NCBI GenBank assembly: GCA_015143295.1
Contig: CM026565.1
Coordinates: forward strand, 13,142,041-13,206,040
Direction: 5' to 3'
Length of the DNA: 64,000 nucleotides
Source: Tetracentron sinense
Lineage: Eukaryota > Streptophyta > Magnoliopsida > Trochodendrales > Trochodendraceae
Below are positions 11,366 to 21,806 of this stretch, piece by piece. Both the position numbers and the translations under genes were made by a program. The notes below the pieces were generated by a model. It did no database searches. It was not told where the DNA came from and was given only the letters and a program-made list of their open reading frames with translations. Position 1 is the first letter of the stretch. Every line of letters begins with the position of its first letter.

Positions 11366-11757
11366 TTTCTTATGAGCCAGAGGTTAGTACTCGCACAACC
11401 CTAGGCTACCAACCTCCTTGACAGTACAATACTTCTGAATCTTTTTTTATGAGTCAGGGGTTAGCACTCGCACAATCTTGGGCTACCAACCCCCTTGACA
11501 ATTCCAATACTTTACTTATGAGCCAAAGGCTAATCAACCTCCTTGACAGTTCACATCATTCTTATGAGCCAGAGGTTTAGCACCTGCACACCCCTGGGCT
11601 ACCAACCTCCTTAAAAATACAATACTTTTGAACATTTCTTATGAGCCAGAGGTTAGCACCCGCACACCCTTGAGCTACCAACCTCCTTGATAATACCATT
11701 CTCTTATCAGCAAGAGGCTAGCACTCTTAACCAGGCTACCAACCTCCTTGACATTTC
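11366..11757 (-). repeat. family B LTR minisatellite (six copies)
   Basis: Six imperfect copies of a 60-80-bp unit with the plus-strand landmark TTATGAGCCAGAGGTTAG and CTACCAACCTCCTTGACA. Five copies are in the LTR at 37303-39753 and three in the LTR remnant at 44020-44876, so copy number varies. Confidence 0.8.
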
Positions 11758-12135
11758 TCCATATACATGTGTGCTCGTGCATAGTTATTGTGAAACATAA
11801 TGACATATACGATTTGAGAAGTAACATATAGAATTTAAACAAGCATATAGAAATATGATCACAAAAGCCATTTTAGGGAAACTAAATGATTCATGTTTTT
11901 CGAACTTCATTCAATTCAAAGTATTTTCATTCATGCATTTTACCAAGCAAGAGGTATCCTACATTTTCTTTAGTCCTTTAAACTCATAATTTCTTTCTCA
12001 AGCATCACATGTGCATTCATTATGTGTACAATACCCTCCCACCATTTTCCATCATCCAACACAACACAACATGCCGTCCCATCGGCTCAATCCCCTCCTC
12101 CATCCATACATTCCACCATTTATTCATATTATCTT

Positions 12136-12155
12136 TTTTTTTTTTTTGGTCCAAA
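12136..12155 (-). repeat. 20-bp micro-insertion with 10-bp target duplication
   Basis: The direct repeat ATATTATCTT occurs at 12126-12135 and 12156-12165. It flanks a 20-bp stretch whose minus strand is TTTGGACC followed by poly-A. This is the footprint of an extremely 5'-truncated LINE-type retroposition, keeping only the last few bases and the tail. Confidence 0.55.
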
Positions 12156-12270
12156 ATATTATCTTATTTATGTTTTAGGGATTTAGCATATATCAACACA
12201 AGGGGGCAATGGGGAAGATATAACACCATAATCACAAGAAAATCTAGGTTATTACCATAGTAGCTAGGAA

Positions 12271-12574
12271 TGGTGAGGAGTATATTTGCTGGATTCCTAT
12301 GGGGAGGAGTTAATATGGATAAACGGTGTCACAAGGTAGCTTGGAGTACCATTTGTATGCCGCGTTCCGAAGGGGGCCTTGGCTTGAGGCTAGTGGAAGA
12401 TTGGAATAAAAGTGCCCTTATGAGAAGGGTGTGGGAGCTGGCCTGTAACAACGAATCTATTTGGGTTCGGTGGTTCTACAGCAAATACTTGAGGAGCAAC
12501 TCCGTTTGGACCATGAACATGCCATCTTCGCCATCATGGAGTATTCGAAGTATTCTAAATGTGCGGCACCTGTC
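12271..12574 (+). pseudogene. LINE ORF2 fragment, post-RT region
   Basis: Encodes the segment that follows the RT palm in plant L1 ORF2. FLWGG and HKVAWSTICMPRSEGGLGLR are followed by DWNKSALMRRVWELA and WVRWFYSKYLR. It runs up to the MITE insertion. The frame in front of the first target duplication copy (CAC CTG TC) is the frame that resumes after the second copy at 12866, so this reading frame was still continuous when the MITE inserted. The N-terminal RT catalytic part is absent through 5' truncation. Confidence 0.8.
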
Positions 12575-12865
12575 CAGGGGCGGAGCCACATGGGGCCCAG
12601 GGGGGCTGAAGCCCCCCCTGAAATTTTGAAAAAAAAAAATTCCCTTTTGTAAAACTAAGGGTGCAGCCTGGGAAAGGGGCGGTGTCGGAGTGACGGGGGA
12701 CTCTAGCCCCCCCTAAACTTCCAAAAAAGATATATATTCTTTATAAACGGACACAAACAAATGTGCTCACCCACGAACTTGGCACTCAAAAAAAAATTTC
12801 GGGGGCTTTGCCCCCGAACCCCCATTGTTAGCCCCCCCTGAAAGAGATTCCTGGCTCCGCCCCTG
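12575..12865. mobile_element. hAT-type MITE (291 bp)
   Basis: Terminal inverted repeats CAGGGGCGGAGCCA (start) and TGGCTCCGCCCCTG (end) are perfect over 14 bp. The flanking 8-bp direct repeat CACCTGTC lies at 12567-12574 and 12866-12873. An 8-bp duplication and CAGGGGCGGAGC-type ends are characteristic of the hAT superfamily. There is no transposase; the interior is C/G-rich with short A tracts. It interrupts the LINE ORF and is therefore younger than the LINE, which is itself younger than the family B LTR. Confidence 0.9.
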
Positions 12866-13933
12866 CACCTGTCTGAGCGTGCAGTAACACATTTGATTGG
12901 GAATGGGCAATCTACATGGGTTTGGTTGGACCCTTGGCATCCTCGAGGTATTCTCTTACACCAAAACTGGCACCTTAGCCTTCCTATGAATGGTATTAAC
13001 AAGAGTGCTACTATTGACGCCTTACGAGATGGGAATAGTTGGGATCTTCCTATCCCCACTGAGCTAGAACTTTTTGAGGCTTGGGATGAGATTAATTATA
13101 TCCAGACCATGGCTCCTGACATTGCAGACAAAATATTATGGAAACCAGATCACCATGGTGTCTTCACGCTTATTTCGGCCTGGGAGTCTATTAGACCCCG
13201 AAATGGGATGGTTCGATGGCATGAATTAACTTGGTACACAGGAAACATTCCTCGGCATTCTTTCATTCTATGGATGGCTATAAAGGAGGCGCTGATGACG
13301 AGAGACAAGTTACTCCGTTGGGGTGTCATAAATGATGACAGGTGCTTACTTTGCAATGGATCCCATGAAGACCACTCTCATTTGTTTATGTTATGTCCTT
13401 TTTCCATCAGCATTTGGAATGCTTTAGCCCAAAAAATCCAGGTGCGACCTCGTTCCTTCCCTACTTTCAATGACATGATCCAATGGTATAGCCGGAGGTG
13501 GAGTGGTAAGAGTTTTGCTAATCGGATCCGAAAGGTGGTTTTAGGAGCTTTTGTGTACCATATTTGGGGGGAGAGGAACCGAAGGAGGGTTAATAATATT
13601 CTAATGCAAGCTGATTTTGTTATTTATAATATTATGGAGGAAGTATCCCTCAAGTTTGGTGGAGACTTGAATCAAGTTAATGACTGCCCTCGGAACAGAT
13701 TCATTGCAGACAACTGGAACTTAAGGCTGAGATGGAGAACAAAAACCATTACATGGGTCTCTTGGCTGCCTCCCGAACCGGGTGTTATTACAGTTAATAC
13801 GGATGGAGCCTTGTCACCAACTCACCACGGCTATGGATGCATTTTTCGAAATCACAATGGTGTTGTGGTTCATGCTTTTGCCGGGACTAGTAACTCAAAC
13901 TCGATTCTGGATTTGGAGCTCCTGGCCGTGTGA
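12866..13933 (+). pseudogene. LINE ORF2 fragment: zf-RVT and start of RNase H
   Basis: Continuation of ORF2 after the MITE. NGQSTWVWLDPWHPRG is followed by the zf-RVT region, with the zinc ligands CLLCNGSHEDHSHLFMLC (about 13344-13397). WVSWLPPEPG leads into the RNase H start VNTDGA (first catalytic Asp) and LDLELLAV (catalytic Glu). The frame ends at 13933 and the homology continues one frame over in the next entry, so a single frameshift splits the RNase H domain. Confidence 0.8.
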
Positions 13934-14259
13934 GAAGGGGTCTTGAAGAAGCCACTCGATTGCATTTGATGAGTATCCAGGTGGAATCTGACTCCTCTTG
14001 GGCGGTGTGCTGTATATCCAAAACATGTGTATGGCCTTGGAAATCTACCAATGTTCTGATGGATATTGAAGTCCTAATTAGAAGCTTCGACAGGTTTTCC
14101 ATTAGATTTGTGCCGCGTGAAACAAACAAGGCTGCTGACTTCCTCTCTAAGTTTTGTTACTCTCCTAGTGAGATTTTCCTTTCTACTGATGAATTTCCCC
14201 TAACTCTAGCTAAAATTGTTAGTGATGATGCTAGGGGCCATCAGTATTTAAAGATGTAA
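13930..14259 (+). pseudogene. LINE RNase H, C-terminal part
   Basis: Second half of the RVT_3-type RNase H domain: EEATRLHLMSIQVESDSSWAV, with the third catalytic Asp in VESD, then FVPRETNKAADFLSKFC, which holds the last conserved Asp. The domain is followed by the stop at 14257-14259 and the LINE 3' untranslated tail. RNase H would degrade the RNA of the RNA:DNA hybrid during target-primed reverse transcription. Confidence 0.8.
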
Positions 14260-14631
14260 TTTGTTTGGTTTAATTTACCTGGTCGGGGTCTGCCTAACCC
14301 CAGCTTTCCTCCCCCCCAAAAAAGAAGAAGATAGGAAACCCTTGTGAATGCCGAGGGAGACGCTGCCTTAGCTTGGAGAAGGAACACACATGTCCTTGAG
14401 GGTGGATTTGAGGATTCCAAGCTAAAGGGATGATCTTGGGTCTTCAAAACCCTTGATTATCTCCAAGATGGTGCCCTAGGTTTAAAACCCCTTTCTACTC
14501 TCCCCCTTTCTCTCAAAAACTCTAAGTGTGATGAAATAAGAACCCAAGGCTCGTGCAAGTCTTATAAGCAAGGGTTGAATACCCCCAAAGACGAAAAAAC
14601 CCTTAATGAAATTCTGCAAAAACACGAAGGA

Positions 14632-14845
14632 CCAAGCAATCGGTGGTTATGACCGAGCGATTGGTCGCCTACCGAGCGATCGGTGTTTTGACCGGGCGAT
14701 CGGTCAAAAACATGCTCTCGGAAATTTTTTCCCATACAAAAAAGTTAACCTGTCAATAGCTACCGATCAATCGGTTTTGGACCGATTGATTGCCAGTTTG
14801 GACCGAGTGATCGGTTGTGGACCGATCGACCCCTAGTGATCGGTG
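14632..14845 (-). promoter_or_regulatory. palindrome cluster in family B LTR U3
   Basis: Degenerate set of ACCGA(T/G)CGATCGGT-type sites in the same 4 + 3 layout as in family A, again split by the A/T-rich TTTTTCCCATAC spacer. Many sites here carry CG-to-CA or TG changes, as expected of decaying methylated CpGs. Confidence 0.45.
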
Positions 14846-15153
14846 CTCTGCAGGTTTTTACTGGTTCGGTCATATCTTTTGACTCATTTGTCGGATTTTG
14901 ACGATTCAACTTGCGTTGGATTCGTCTTTCGAAAAGGAACATTTCTGGCATTTCAGAATCTTTAATTTCTCTCTTATTTATTAATTAGATTACGTGAAAG
15001 GCCAATTAGTTACGAAAAGTCAGGGGTGCTAAATTCGCCCCCCCTTACAAAAATTTCATCATCGAAATTTGGAAGATAAATACATGCACAAAACCACAAC
15101 AAAATATAAGGGAATGTCAAAGCTCTAAACAAATAGTTGGGGATATTTTTCCT

Positions 15154-15534
15154 TTACTTCGGCCTCACGCCCCAAGTAGCTTCTTCCCTCGAATGGTGTT
15201 GCCATCTTACAAGGACTAACAGAATGATTTTGTTGTGCAAGACTTGATCTCGACTGTCCAAGATCTGCACTGGTTGTTCAACTAGAGTGAGGTCTTCCCT
15301 GATTTCCATCAGATCAAGCTCGGTGACGTGGGATAGGTTTGGGATATATTTCCAGAGCATAGAAACATGAAATACATTGTGGACCGCCGTCATGTGAGCG
15401 GGTAAAGCAATCCGGTAAGCTACCTCACCGACCCTAGTGATGATCTCGAATGGGCCCACATACCTCGGACTGAGCTTGCCTCGTTTTCCAAATCTCATAA
15501 CATCCTTGGTCGGTGAAATTTTGACAAAAACCAA
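15154..15534 (-). pseudogene. integrase C-terminus with chromodomain-like segment
   Basis: Encodes [18 protein letters not shown] (GPF/Y region of Ty3/gypsy integrase), then [15 protein letters not shown], then a C-terminal segment VEQPVQILD...[16 protein letters not shown]. That last segment is the chromodomain-like ending of Tekay/Del chromoviruses. In the family this tail guides integration toward particular chromatin, which fits a heterochromatic location. Confidence 0.75.
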
Positions 15535-15639
15535 GTCTCCAACCGAAATTCAAGATCTCTCCTTCGGTTGTCGGCATAACTCTTCTGTCAATCTTGTGCG
15601 GTCTTGAACCTTTCCCGGATAAGTTTGACCCTGTCTGCA

Positions 15640-16560
15640 GTTTGCTCAATCAATTATGGGCCTAAGATCTTCCTTTTTCTGACTTCATCCCAATACAAAG
15701 GGGATCTACAACTTCTCCCGTACAAAGCCTCAAAAGGCACCATCTATATGCTTGGCTGGTAGCTATTATTATAAGCAAACTCTACCAAAGGCAAGTGGTC
15801 TTCCCAACTTCCCTTGAAGTCTAGCATACATGCCCGGAGCATATCTTCTATCACCTGATTTACCCTCTCAGTTTGCCTATCAGTCTGTGGATGGAAAGCC
15901 GTGCTGAAGTTCAATCGAGAACCCATAGCGCTCTGGAAGCTCTTCCAGAACCTAGAAGTGAATCGAGGATCCCTGTCTGATACAATACTCACCGGCACTC
16001 CGTGCAACCGAACTATTTCTTTGATATACAATGCAGCCAACTGATTGGAATTGAAGGTGACTCCGGTACGGTAAGAAATGGGTGGACTTCATGAGTCTGT
16101 CAACTACAACCCATATAGCATCGGTGTTTCTAGCCGTCTTCGGCAACCCCACAATGAAGTCCATGGAGATTTGTTCCCATTTCCACTCGGGAATAGGGAG
16201 GGACTATAAAAGTCCAGTCGGTCTCCTGTGCTCGGCCTTAACTTGCTGGCACACCAAGCACCTGGATACATACTCCGCTACTTCCCTCTTCATGTTTTGC
16301 CCCCAAAAGTACCCATTGAGGTTCCGGTACATCTTGGTACCCCCAGGGTGAATGGTATACTTGGACCGGTGAGCTTTGTCCAATATCTCCCTTCTAAGCT
16401 CTTCGTCTACAGGAACACATGTTCTTCCTTTGAATGTGATAGTTCCATCTCCTCTTTTGGCGAAATCCTTGCTACCCCTACCAATCATCTTGCCTCGGTA
16501 AGCAAGTAACTCGGTATCCAGTTCTTGCAATTCTCAGATCCAGGCCAAGATGTAAGGCTA
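15640..16560 (-). pseudogene. integrase zinc-binding and catalytic core
   Basis: Ty3/gypsy integrase region. The HHCC zinc segment (HRSKYTIHPGGTKMYRNL and CLVCQQVKAEH, about 16204-16450) is followed by the catalytic core with MDFIVGLPKT, VSDRDPRFTSRFWKSF and TAFHPQTDRQTERVNQ. These include the DDE region. The region is broken. Confidence 0.8.
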
Positions 16561-17428
16561 AACGGTGATGTTAGCCATTATCGGCCAAAAAGTAGGGAAA
16601 CTAAGACTGATGTCAAGGTTAGATGCATCCTCCAACAATTTTCACTCTTGCACCATCATGTGAGCCAAGAGTCCATGAGGTTTCCTACTATGTGCATCGG
16701 CCACCACATTCGCCTTGCCTGGATGGTATTGAATTGAGCATTCATAATCCTTCAAAAATCCATCCATCCCCGTTGCCTCAAGTTCAAATCCTTCTGGGAA
16801 AACAGAGACTTAAGGCTTTTGTGATCTGTGAACACATCGAATTGTTCCCCGTAGAAATAGTATCGCCATATCTTCAATGCAAATACAACGGCAGCAAGCT
16901 CTACGTCATGTGTAGGGTAGTTCTTTTCATGATCCTTCAATTGCCTTAAAGTATAAGCTACCTTCTGGTTTTGCATCAAGACACACCCCAACCCAACGTG
17001 CAATGCATCACTATAAACCACAAAGCCACCACTCCCGGATGGCACTGTAAGGACTGGAGCCGTAGTGAGCCTTGTCTTCAACTCCCTGAAGCTACTTTCA
17101 CACTTATCATCCAGGTAAACCTGGCATCCTTCCGAGTAAGGTATGTGAGGGGTCCAGCCAGACTGGAGAATCCCTCCACAAACCTTCGATAGTAGCCTGC
17201 CAATCCGAGAAAACTTCGTATCTCTGTGATACTCTTTGGTTTCTCCCAGTTCAACACTGCCTCTATCTTTGCCAGATCAACTGAAATGCCTTCCCCGGAC
17301 ATTACGTGGCCAAGGAATGTCACTTTTTCCAACTAAAACTCGTATTTACTTAGCTAAACATACAACTTATGCTCTTGAAGCGTCTTAAGAACAATGAGAA
17401 GGTCCCGATCGTGCTCCTCCCGTGTTGG
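16561..17428 (-). pseudogene. RT C-terminal part and RNase H
   Basis: Carries [21 protein letters not shown] and [20 protein letters not shown] from the end of the Ty3/gypsy RT. RNase H motifs follow: [37 protein letters not shown] and [17 protein letters not shown]. The palm of RT is not visible in this copy. The region is broken. Confidence 0.8.
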
Positions 17429-18738
17429 TTAAAAGAATAACTCTAAACGCGTACCTTGCACTACATCATCAGATGCAAGTGCATCACCCTCTGTCAAGGA
17501 AAAAACTCGTCCCTGGTTCGCTTGGCGAGGCGGAGGTGTAGACCGGATAGTCTGGGATGACGCTTGGTATGATCCTGCTGGGCGTGCTGGGGGCCTAATC
17601 CCCTGAGGCTGGCTTGGTAAATGCCGACTGGGGCAATCCCTGATCACATGGCCCTGGCGACCACAATGAAAACATCCACCCGATGCCCTTCGGTAATCTC
17701 CTGCCGGGTGCCTTCGGCCGCACGAAGTGCAGACCTCATGTGTATAGGTCGGATGGGCTGCAGGTAGAACATACCTCACCGTCTGAGGTGCAACTGGCCG
17801 TGGAGCTGGAAAAGCCTGAGGCATGTACGACCGTGGAACTGGAGGCACATAAGATGGCCTCATCGGTGGTGCTGGCCACGTGTACTGATAAGGGTCGGTA
17901 CGAGCCTGCCTCTCTGGAGGTGCTGAGCTACTGGCTTGGCCTCTCGCCAACTCCCTCTTTCTCCATAATGATATCCTTGAGCCCTTGCTCAAATCTCCTC
18001 GCCTTCCTTGCCTCAGTAGCAACCATGTGAGGCGCAAATCTAGCGAGTTCCGAGAACTTAGCCTCATAAGCGGCCACGGTCATTGAACCTTGTTCTAGGT
18101 CAATGAACTCTCTTTCTTTCTTTTACCGTGCTCCAACAGGAAAGTACTTCTTATAAAAAGTATCCTTGAACTCCTCCCAAGTCCAAGGTTGACCTTTTTT
18201 TTTTTTTTTTTTTTGTTTTTCTGTTTTTCTTTAAAAAGGAAAGCTGGGGTTAGGCAGACCCCGACCAGAATAAATTAAAAACAAAGAGATTACACTCTTA
18301 TGAATCTACAACCCCGAGCTTCATCCTGAATTAGCGCATGGTCAAATCTTGTGTCCTCAAGGCGGACAACCACCAGTGATGTGCCTCCCCCCCCTCTAGC
18401 ATGAAAACTGCCCATGCTACTCTATCCTCCTCTATGGGCGACAGGACCGCAAAGATCTTCTCCATCATCCACGCCTCCGCAGCAAGAGGGTCCACATTCC
18501 CATGGAATGATGGAGGCCTCAATCTCCTGAATGCCTCAACCCCAGCTGTACGATGTACTAGAGCTGTAGGCGGTGGAGTAGGTGCCGCTGATGATGGTAT
18601 AGTTTGCCGAGCCGCCAGGATAGCGAGAGTCTCAGCAATAGAGCCTAAGACCTGAGAGAGGTCCGGCAGCTCATCCTCATCTTTAGAAGAAGATGAAGCT
18701 CTGGTGTGTGGTCCACGACCCCATGTGCCCCACCTCAT
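17429..18738 (-). pseudogene. gag of internal region 1
   Basis: Begins at the aligned ATG (18738) with MRWGTWGRGPHTRASSSS. The capsid core VFMLEGGEAHHWWLSAL follows. After a nested LINE tail (18195-18335) come the Pro-rich linker and the zinc knuckle CFHCGRQGHVIRDC at about 17630-17672. It closely resembles gag of internal region 2. The region is broken. Confidence 0.8.
18195..18335 (-). mobile_element. LINE 3' tail (about 140 bp) nested in gag
   Basis: Begins with a long T tract (minus-strand poly-A, 18195-18214). It then holds, on the minus strand, GGTCGGGGTCTGCCTAACCC and AGCTTTCC, nearly identical to the 3' end of the LINE at 12271-14331. The uninterrupted gag sequence at 28015-28040 gives the empty site. 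I see no clear target duplication. Confidence 0.75.
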
Positions 18739-19094
18739 GACTAAAGCCCTGAGAACAATAGCACCACATGTGTCTCACTTGAAACCACAATTTATCACAG
18801 TTCCATTTCACAACAATTCAATTTGTTTTAGTTGTATAATACTAATATACAGCGCATCACAGCCATCGGTGTATTTATAATATTATACCTTGGTGTTCTA
18901 GCGTTCCTAAGACTCGTACTTGGTGGAAATAACCATTTTGACTAAGACTAAAGTTTAGTCTTACACTTGGATCATAACTCGCTTCCGACTTACTTCCTTC
19001 CTAACTTGTTTCCTGACATATGCTCTTGTCAAGCCGTGGTATTAGATTCTAAGTGACCCTAGAGACCTAAAGCCTAAGCTCTGATACCACTTCT
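18739..19094 (-). other. leader and primer binding site of internal region 1
   Basis: Non-coding leader. The minus strand at 19078-19089 reads TGGTATCAGAGC (initiator tRNA-Met type), five bases from the LTR edge at 19095. Confidence 0.8.
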
Positions 19095-21304
19095 TGTCGC
19101 GACCCGAGACCCACTCTAGGAGTTAGAGTGAATCTTGGACGACTAATCATGGCTTGCATGACTTACTTGACAAACCAACCTACAAAACCCACAGAGCATA
19201 TACAATAGAGGATAAAAATAGCGGAAACATACTCTAACATAGTACAGTGGAAGTCTACCAAACCTCCATGTATATACATACGCACATGTTCCAACTTTAT
19301 ACAAAAAGGTACACAAAAGAAAGAAAGTGCGGACAGGCCCGCCAAAATACATGGATACATCTCTCTCAACTCACCCACAGCTATCTACTCTAAATCTACC
19401 ACCACCTAATAATAACCCTCGACCGGAGGTTCCTCCACATGTTCCTCGACGTACTCCTCCTCCACCCAAGGGCTCGGAGCACAGACATCGAATGGAGCAG
19501 CCGCTCCGCTATCACCTACGGACATAAGAAGTACGACTGAGTATGGAATACTCAGCGGGTACCAAATACTAACCAACAGTCATAGCATACAGATAGCGAT
19601 ACATAGAGCAGGAAACAATTCACACATATAAAGCAGGAATAAATAATATCATAATTGCATTCATAAAAGCTGATAAAACCCTTGAACGTGCACTTGACTT
19701 GACTTAAAGTACCATTTTCGTGCTTGAAAACTCGTCTTGTCTATCTTGCTTGATTCTTGTATGTCGTGTCATGTCATGCATGTCATGCGTGCTTGCTTGT
19801 GATCATGTAACTTGTGAGATACACTTGTAAGATGTACTTGTGAGATGCGCTTGTGAGATGCCTTGAGAGGGAAGGGAGACCCTTCTTTATGCAATGCACT
19901 TGAGAGGGAAGAGAGACCCTTCTTCATGATATGTATGTACTTGCGAGGGAAGGGAGGCCCTTCTTTATGCTATGCAATTGTGAGTGAGGGGAGACTCCTC
20001 GTGGAATGTTTGTTCTTGTTTTCTAGTGAAAAGCGGGGTAAAACATATCGTAGGATATGTCCCACCTCTAATCATGTTCTTGAAAATACGATAAATCATG
20101 TCATGCATGCCGTGCTCATGGAAGTCGTGTGCATACTTACAATTGAATTTAAATATGACATGTTTGGGGATTTCACAATACATTGCACATCATCATTTAA
20201 ACAAGTAACAAATTAAACAATTAAGGGAAAGCGCGAAAACACACTATCATAACCCAAACAATTTCCATAAACTTTAAGCATGCATTTTCTTAATTTATTA
20301 TTCTTTTATTCACCTTGGCATTCCATCAAACATGGTATGTTCATTATTTGTTAACCCTACAACATGCTTTTCTAGGTGGGTTATAATTCCATCATACATG
20401 TTTGTTCATTATGGATACAATGCCCTCCCCATGTCAATTATCACAACATAACCATTGGCATCCAATCGCCCATTCCATCTCCATTCACAACATCCACACG
20501 TCCCAACTCATAGCACAAGCATAGATGAAGGAAAACAAAGAAACATGGACGAAAAAAGGAACTATGACTAGGAGGGTAGCAAGAAGTACCGACCTTGATC
20601 AATGAGGAAGAAAACTCCTCCAAAAACGTTTGTGAGGTGCTACCCTAGCTTGGAACACGAGCTCCACGAGTTCTTGAGCTTGAATCTTGAAGAAAATGGC
20701 TTGAGGTTGATCTAAGTCTTCACCCCTTTCGATTTCTTCCCCAAATGGAAACCCTCGGTTAGAAATCGCCAGCTCCTCTTTCTCTAACTCTCAAATGTCT
20801 CTAAGTAATGTAGATGAGCCCTAAAGGCTCGGGCAACCTTTAAGAGTAAAAGAGTGAAACGCCAAATGACCGAAACACCCTTACTAAAATTTCTGCAAAA
20901 CACGATACATTGATCGATCGGTGGTCGATACCGAGCAATCGGTTGCCTACCAATCGATCGGTTTCATAACCGAGCGGTCGGTTAAAAATCTACTCTCTGG
21001 AAAATTTCGTCATACAAAAATCTTGACCAGTCGATAGCTACCGATCGATCGGTTTTGGACCGATCGATCGCTCCATGGACCGAGCAATCGGTGATCTGCA
21101 GGTCCAAACCGTTTTGGCCATATCTCTTGACTCGTTCGTCGGATTTTGACGATTCAACTTGCGTTGGGTTTGTACTTCGAAAAGGAACATTTTTGACGTT
21201 TTGGAATTTTCAATTTCTTCCTTATTTATTAATTGTACTACATTAAAGGCAAATTGGCTACGAAAGGGCCATGCATTAAACATGAAAAAGTCCGGGGCTC
21301 TACA
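19095..21304 (-). repeat. shared LTR, Tekay-like family A (2210 bp)
   Basis: Canonical TG...CA ends on the minus strand (TGTAGAGCC... to ...GTCGCGACA). It has a primer site on its low-coordinate side and a polypurine tract (minus-strand GTAAGGGGGGAAGA) on its high-coordinate side, so it belongs to both internal regions. A palindrome cluster lies at 20911-21093. It differs from the LTR at 28794-31004 by about ten substitutions in the first 240 bp (roughly 4 %, counted by eye). Confidence 0.9.
19406..19525 (-). CDS. short acidic LTR-encoded frame (39 codons)
   Basis: ATG at 19525 to TAG at 19406 on the minus strand. It has N-terminus MSVGDSGAAAPFDV, core SPWVEEEYVEEHVEEPPVE and end GYY. Length and placement equal those in the LTRs at 1157-1276 and 24788-24907. 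It is acidic with no hydrophobic segment. A short inverted repeat (GCTGAG...CTCAAC-type) precedes it. Confidence 0.4.
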   Translation of the reverse strand: MSVGDSGAAAPFDVCAPSPWVEEEYVEEHVEEPPVEGYY

Positions 21305-21403
21305 TCTTCCCCCCTTACAAAAATTTCATCCTCGAAATTTAGACGATACTTACACTACAAATCAAAAAAAATTATAAGTCATATACAAAACCTATACAAA
21401 AAC

Positions 21404-21646
21404 TCATTCACACAATTCCGGGTACTTTGGTTTGACTTCGGCCTCTCGCTCACACGTAGACTCTTCTCGAGCATGATGTTGCCACTGCACGAGAACCAAC
21501 GGAATCATTTTGTTGCGAAGGACTTGATCTCTTCGATCCAATATATGAACGCCGCTCTCAACTAAAGTGAGATCCTCTCGAATTTCCAACGGTTCCAAGT
21601 CTATGACATGCGAAGGTTCCGCAATGTACTTCCGAAGTATAGACAC
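21404..21646 (-). pseudogene. chromodomain-like C-terminus of integrase
   Basis: Encodes [19 protein letters not shown] and IPLVLVQWQHHAREEST, the same chromodomain-like tail as at 15154-15534, ending close to the polypurine tract at about 21306-21315. It marks the copy as a chromovirus of the Tekay/Del type. Confidence 0.7.
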
Positions 21647-21806
21647 ATGAAAAACGTTGTGAACTGCACTGCGGCCATGTGAGGTGGAAGAGCTACCTTG
21701 TAAGAAACCTCACCAACTCGCGTGATGATCTCAAACTGGCCAAAATATCAAGGACTAAGCTTGCCTCGCCTGTCAAATCTCATAATCCCCTTGCTAGGAG
21801 ATACCT

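Larger units (their letters stand above)
12271..14331 (+). mobile_element. 5'-truncated plant L1-type LINE
   Basis: Non-LTR retrotransposon fragment inserted in the family B LTR. It keeps the C-terminal third of ORF2: region after the RT palm, zf-RVT zinc finger and an RNase H domain. A 3' tail containing GGGGTCTGCCTAACCCC and a short A-rich end (about 14318-14331) follows. Flanking TAGGAA at 12265-12270 and 14332-14337 is a possible short target duplication. It is itself split by the hAT MITE at 12575-12865. One frameshift lies in the RNase H region near 13930. Confidence 0.85.
10931..15033 (-). repeat. 3' LTR, Tekay-like family B, with nested LINE and MITE
   Basis: LTR whose outer end is TGTCGCGCCCC at 10931 (plus strand) and whose inner end is next to a C-rich (minus-strand polypurine) tract at 15034. 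Without the LINE at 12271-14331 it is about 2.04 kb. It matches the LTR at 37303-39753 in layout: six-copy minisatellite (11366-11757), conserved acidic frame (11204-11353) and palindrome cluster (14632-14845). It differs from the family A LTR at the other end of its own internal region. Confidence 0.75.
15034..19094 (-). mobile_element. internal region 1 of Tekay-like complex (broken)
   Basis: Minus-strand internal region between the family B LTR and the shared family A LTR. In coding order it has primer site 19078-19089, leader, gag (17429-18738), RT/RNase H remnants, integrase, C-terminal chromodomain-like segment (15154-15534) and polypurine tract near 15037-15045. It is much shorter than internal region 2, has no visible protease and is broken (several breaks). 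The gag end lies next to and resembles family A, while the LTR beyond the integrase end is family B. Confidence 0.8.
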
